Source: Rickettsia typhi
GTDB lineage: Bacteria > Pseudomonadota > Alphaproteobacteria > Rickettsiales > UBA1997
Direction: 5' to 3'
Assembly (NCBI GenBank): GCA_945906835.1
Contig: CAMDRL010000093.1
Span: forward strand, 1 to 5,729
DNA length: 5,729 bases
The translations under genes and the position numbers were made by a program. The notes under the pieces were generated by a model. It was given only the letters and a program-made list of their open reading frames with translations. It was not told where the DNA came from and did not search any database. This document shows, piece by piece, positions 5,331 to 5,729 of this stretch. Positions within the stretch are counted from its first letter, which is position 1; every line of letters begins with the position of its first letter.

Positions 5331-5729
5331 ATGCCAGAAAAAATATTTTCCAAAACTTTAAATTTCTTAGAAAAAATTGGCAACTTCACTTTACTTAATT
5401 TAAGCAAGCTTGGAGAAATTGTTATATTTGCTGGAAATGCTGTTAAAGCTTGCTTCACGCCACCATTTTATCCAAGAATAATTTTACGCCAAATCATTCA
5501 AATTGGATATTTTTCTTTGCCAGTTGTTGGTTTAACAGCAATTTTTTCTGGCGCAGTTTTGGCTTTACAAAGCTATTCTGGATTCTCTCGTTTCAACGCT
5601 GAAAGCACCATTGCCACAGTTGTTGTTTTATCAATCACTCGTGAACTTGGGCCCGTTTTAGCTGGTTTAATGGTTGCTGGTCGCGTTGGCGCTTCAATGG
5701 CGGCTGAAATTGGCACCATGAAAGTTACT
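5331..5729 (+). CDS. mlaE: MlaE-family phospholipid ABC transporter permease, N-terminal 133 residues (runs off right edge)
   Basis: This is the membrane permease of the Mla-type ABC system, which moves phospholipids between inner and outer membranes with partners MlaF (ATPase) and MlaD (MCE protein). The frame is open for 133 codons to the window edge. Family hallmarks are visible: an amphipathic N-terminus, then Y-F-S-L-P-V-V-G-L-T-A at 60-70, S-G-A-V-L-A-L-Q at 73-80, and the highly conserved block from T-R-E-L-G-P-V-L-A-G-L (103-113) through A-G-R-V-G-A-S (116-122) to A-A-E-I-G-T-M-K-V-T at the edge (124-133). The C-terminal half is missing. The ATG at 5331 gives a normal N-terminal length, though no Shine-Dalgarno site is seen. 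It is transcribed divergently from the TonB-linked genes. The sequence recalls Rickettsia-type MlaE, which supports the lineage inference. mlaF and mlaD would be expected beyond the window. Confidence 0.93.
   Translation, partial: MPEKIFSKTLNFLEKIGNFTLLNLSKLGEIVIFAGNAVKACFTPPFYPRIILRQIIQIGYFSLPVVGLTAIFSGAVLALQSYSGFSRFNAESTIATVVVLSITRELGPVLAGLMVAGRVGASMAAEIGTMKVT

Overview
This is an AT-rich window (about one third G+C by eye) that reads as an alphaproteobacterial, probably Rickettsiales-like, chromosome. The strongest hint is the N-terminal part of an MlaE permease at the right edge, which resembles, from memory, Rickettsia-type MlaE proteins. Three families of short palindromic repeats sit between the genes, which also fits that group. 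TonB systems are not a feature of Rickettsia itself, so a deeper-branching or less reduced relative is more likely. The lineage call is inference.

Layout: (1) 1-370, minus strand: the 5' end of an unrecognised gene that runs off the left edge and has a strong Shine-Dalgarno sequence. (2) 561-2141, minus strand: a tight exbB-exbD-tonB operon (1-nt gap, then a 4-nt ATGA overlap) encoding a complete inner-membrane TonB energising complex. (3) 2356-4470, minus strand: a full-length 704-aa TonB-dependent outer-membrane receptor. (4) 4645-5055, minus strand: a small two-helix membrane protein with His residues, a CxxC motif and a C-terminal R-A-P-P motif, resembling the DUF2946 group. (5) 5331-5729, plus strand, divergent: the start of mlaE, running off the right edge.

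The four complete minus-strand genes follow one another in the order small membrane protein, receptor, exbB, exbD, tonB and look like a self-contained uptake module: the receptor binds a scarce ligand at the outer membrane and ExbB-ExbD-TonB drives its import. The substrate cannot be read from the sequence. The His/CxxC membrane protein points weakly to a metal or metal complex. mlaE belongs to a separate system, ABC-driven phospholipid transport.

Every larger intergenic gap holds a palindromic element: a 27-bp hairpin unit (479-505), a 147-bp element with near-perfect terminal inverted repeats (2188-2334), a head-to-head pair of the 27-bp unit (4523-4596), and a 123-bp multi-hairpin element (5100-5222). 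No rRNA, tRNA, CRISPR array, transposase or canonical intrinsic terminator was seen. No gap without a gene exceeds 300 bases. The longest (5056-5330) holds the 123-bp element and the divergent promoter region.
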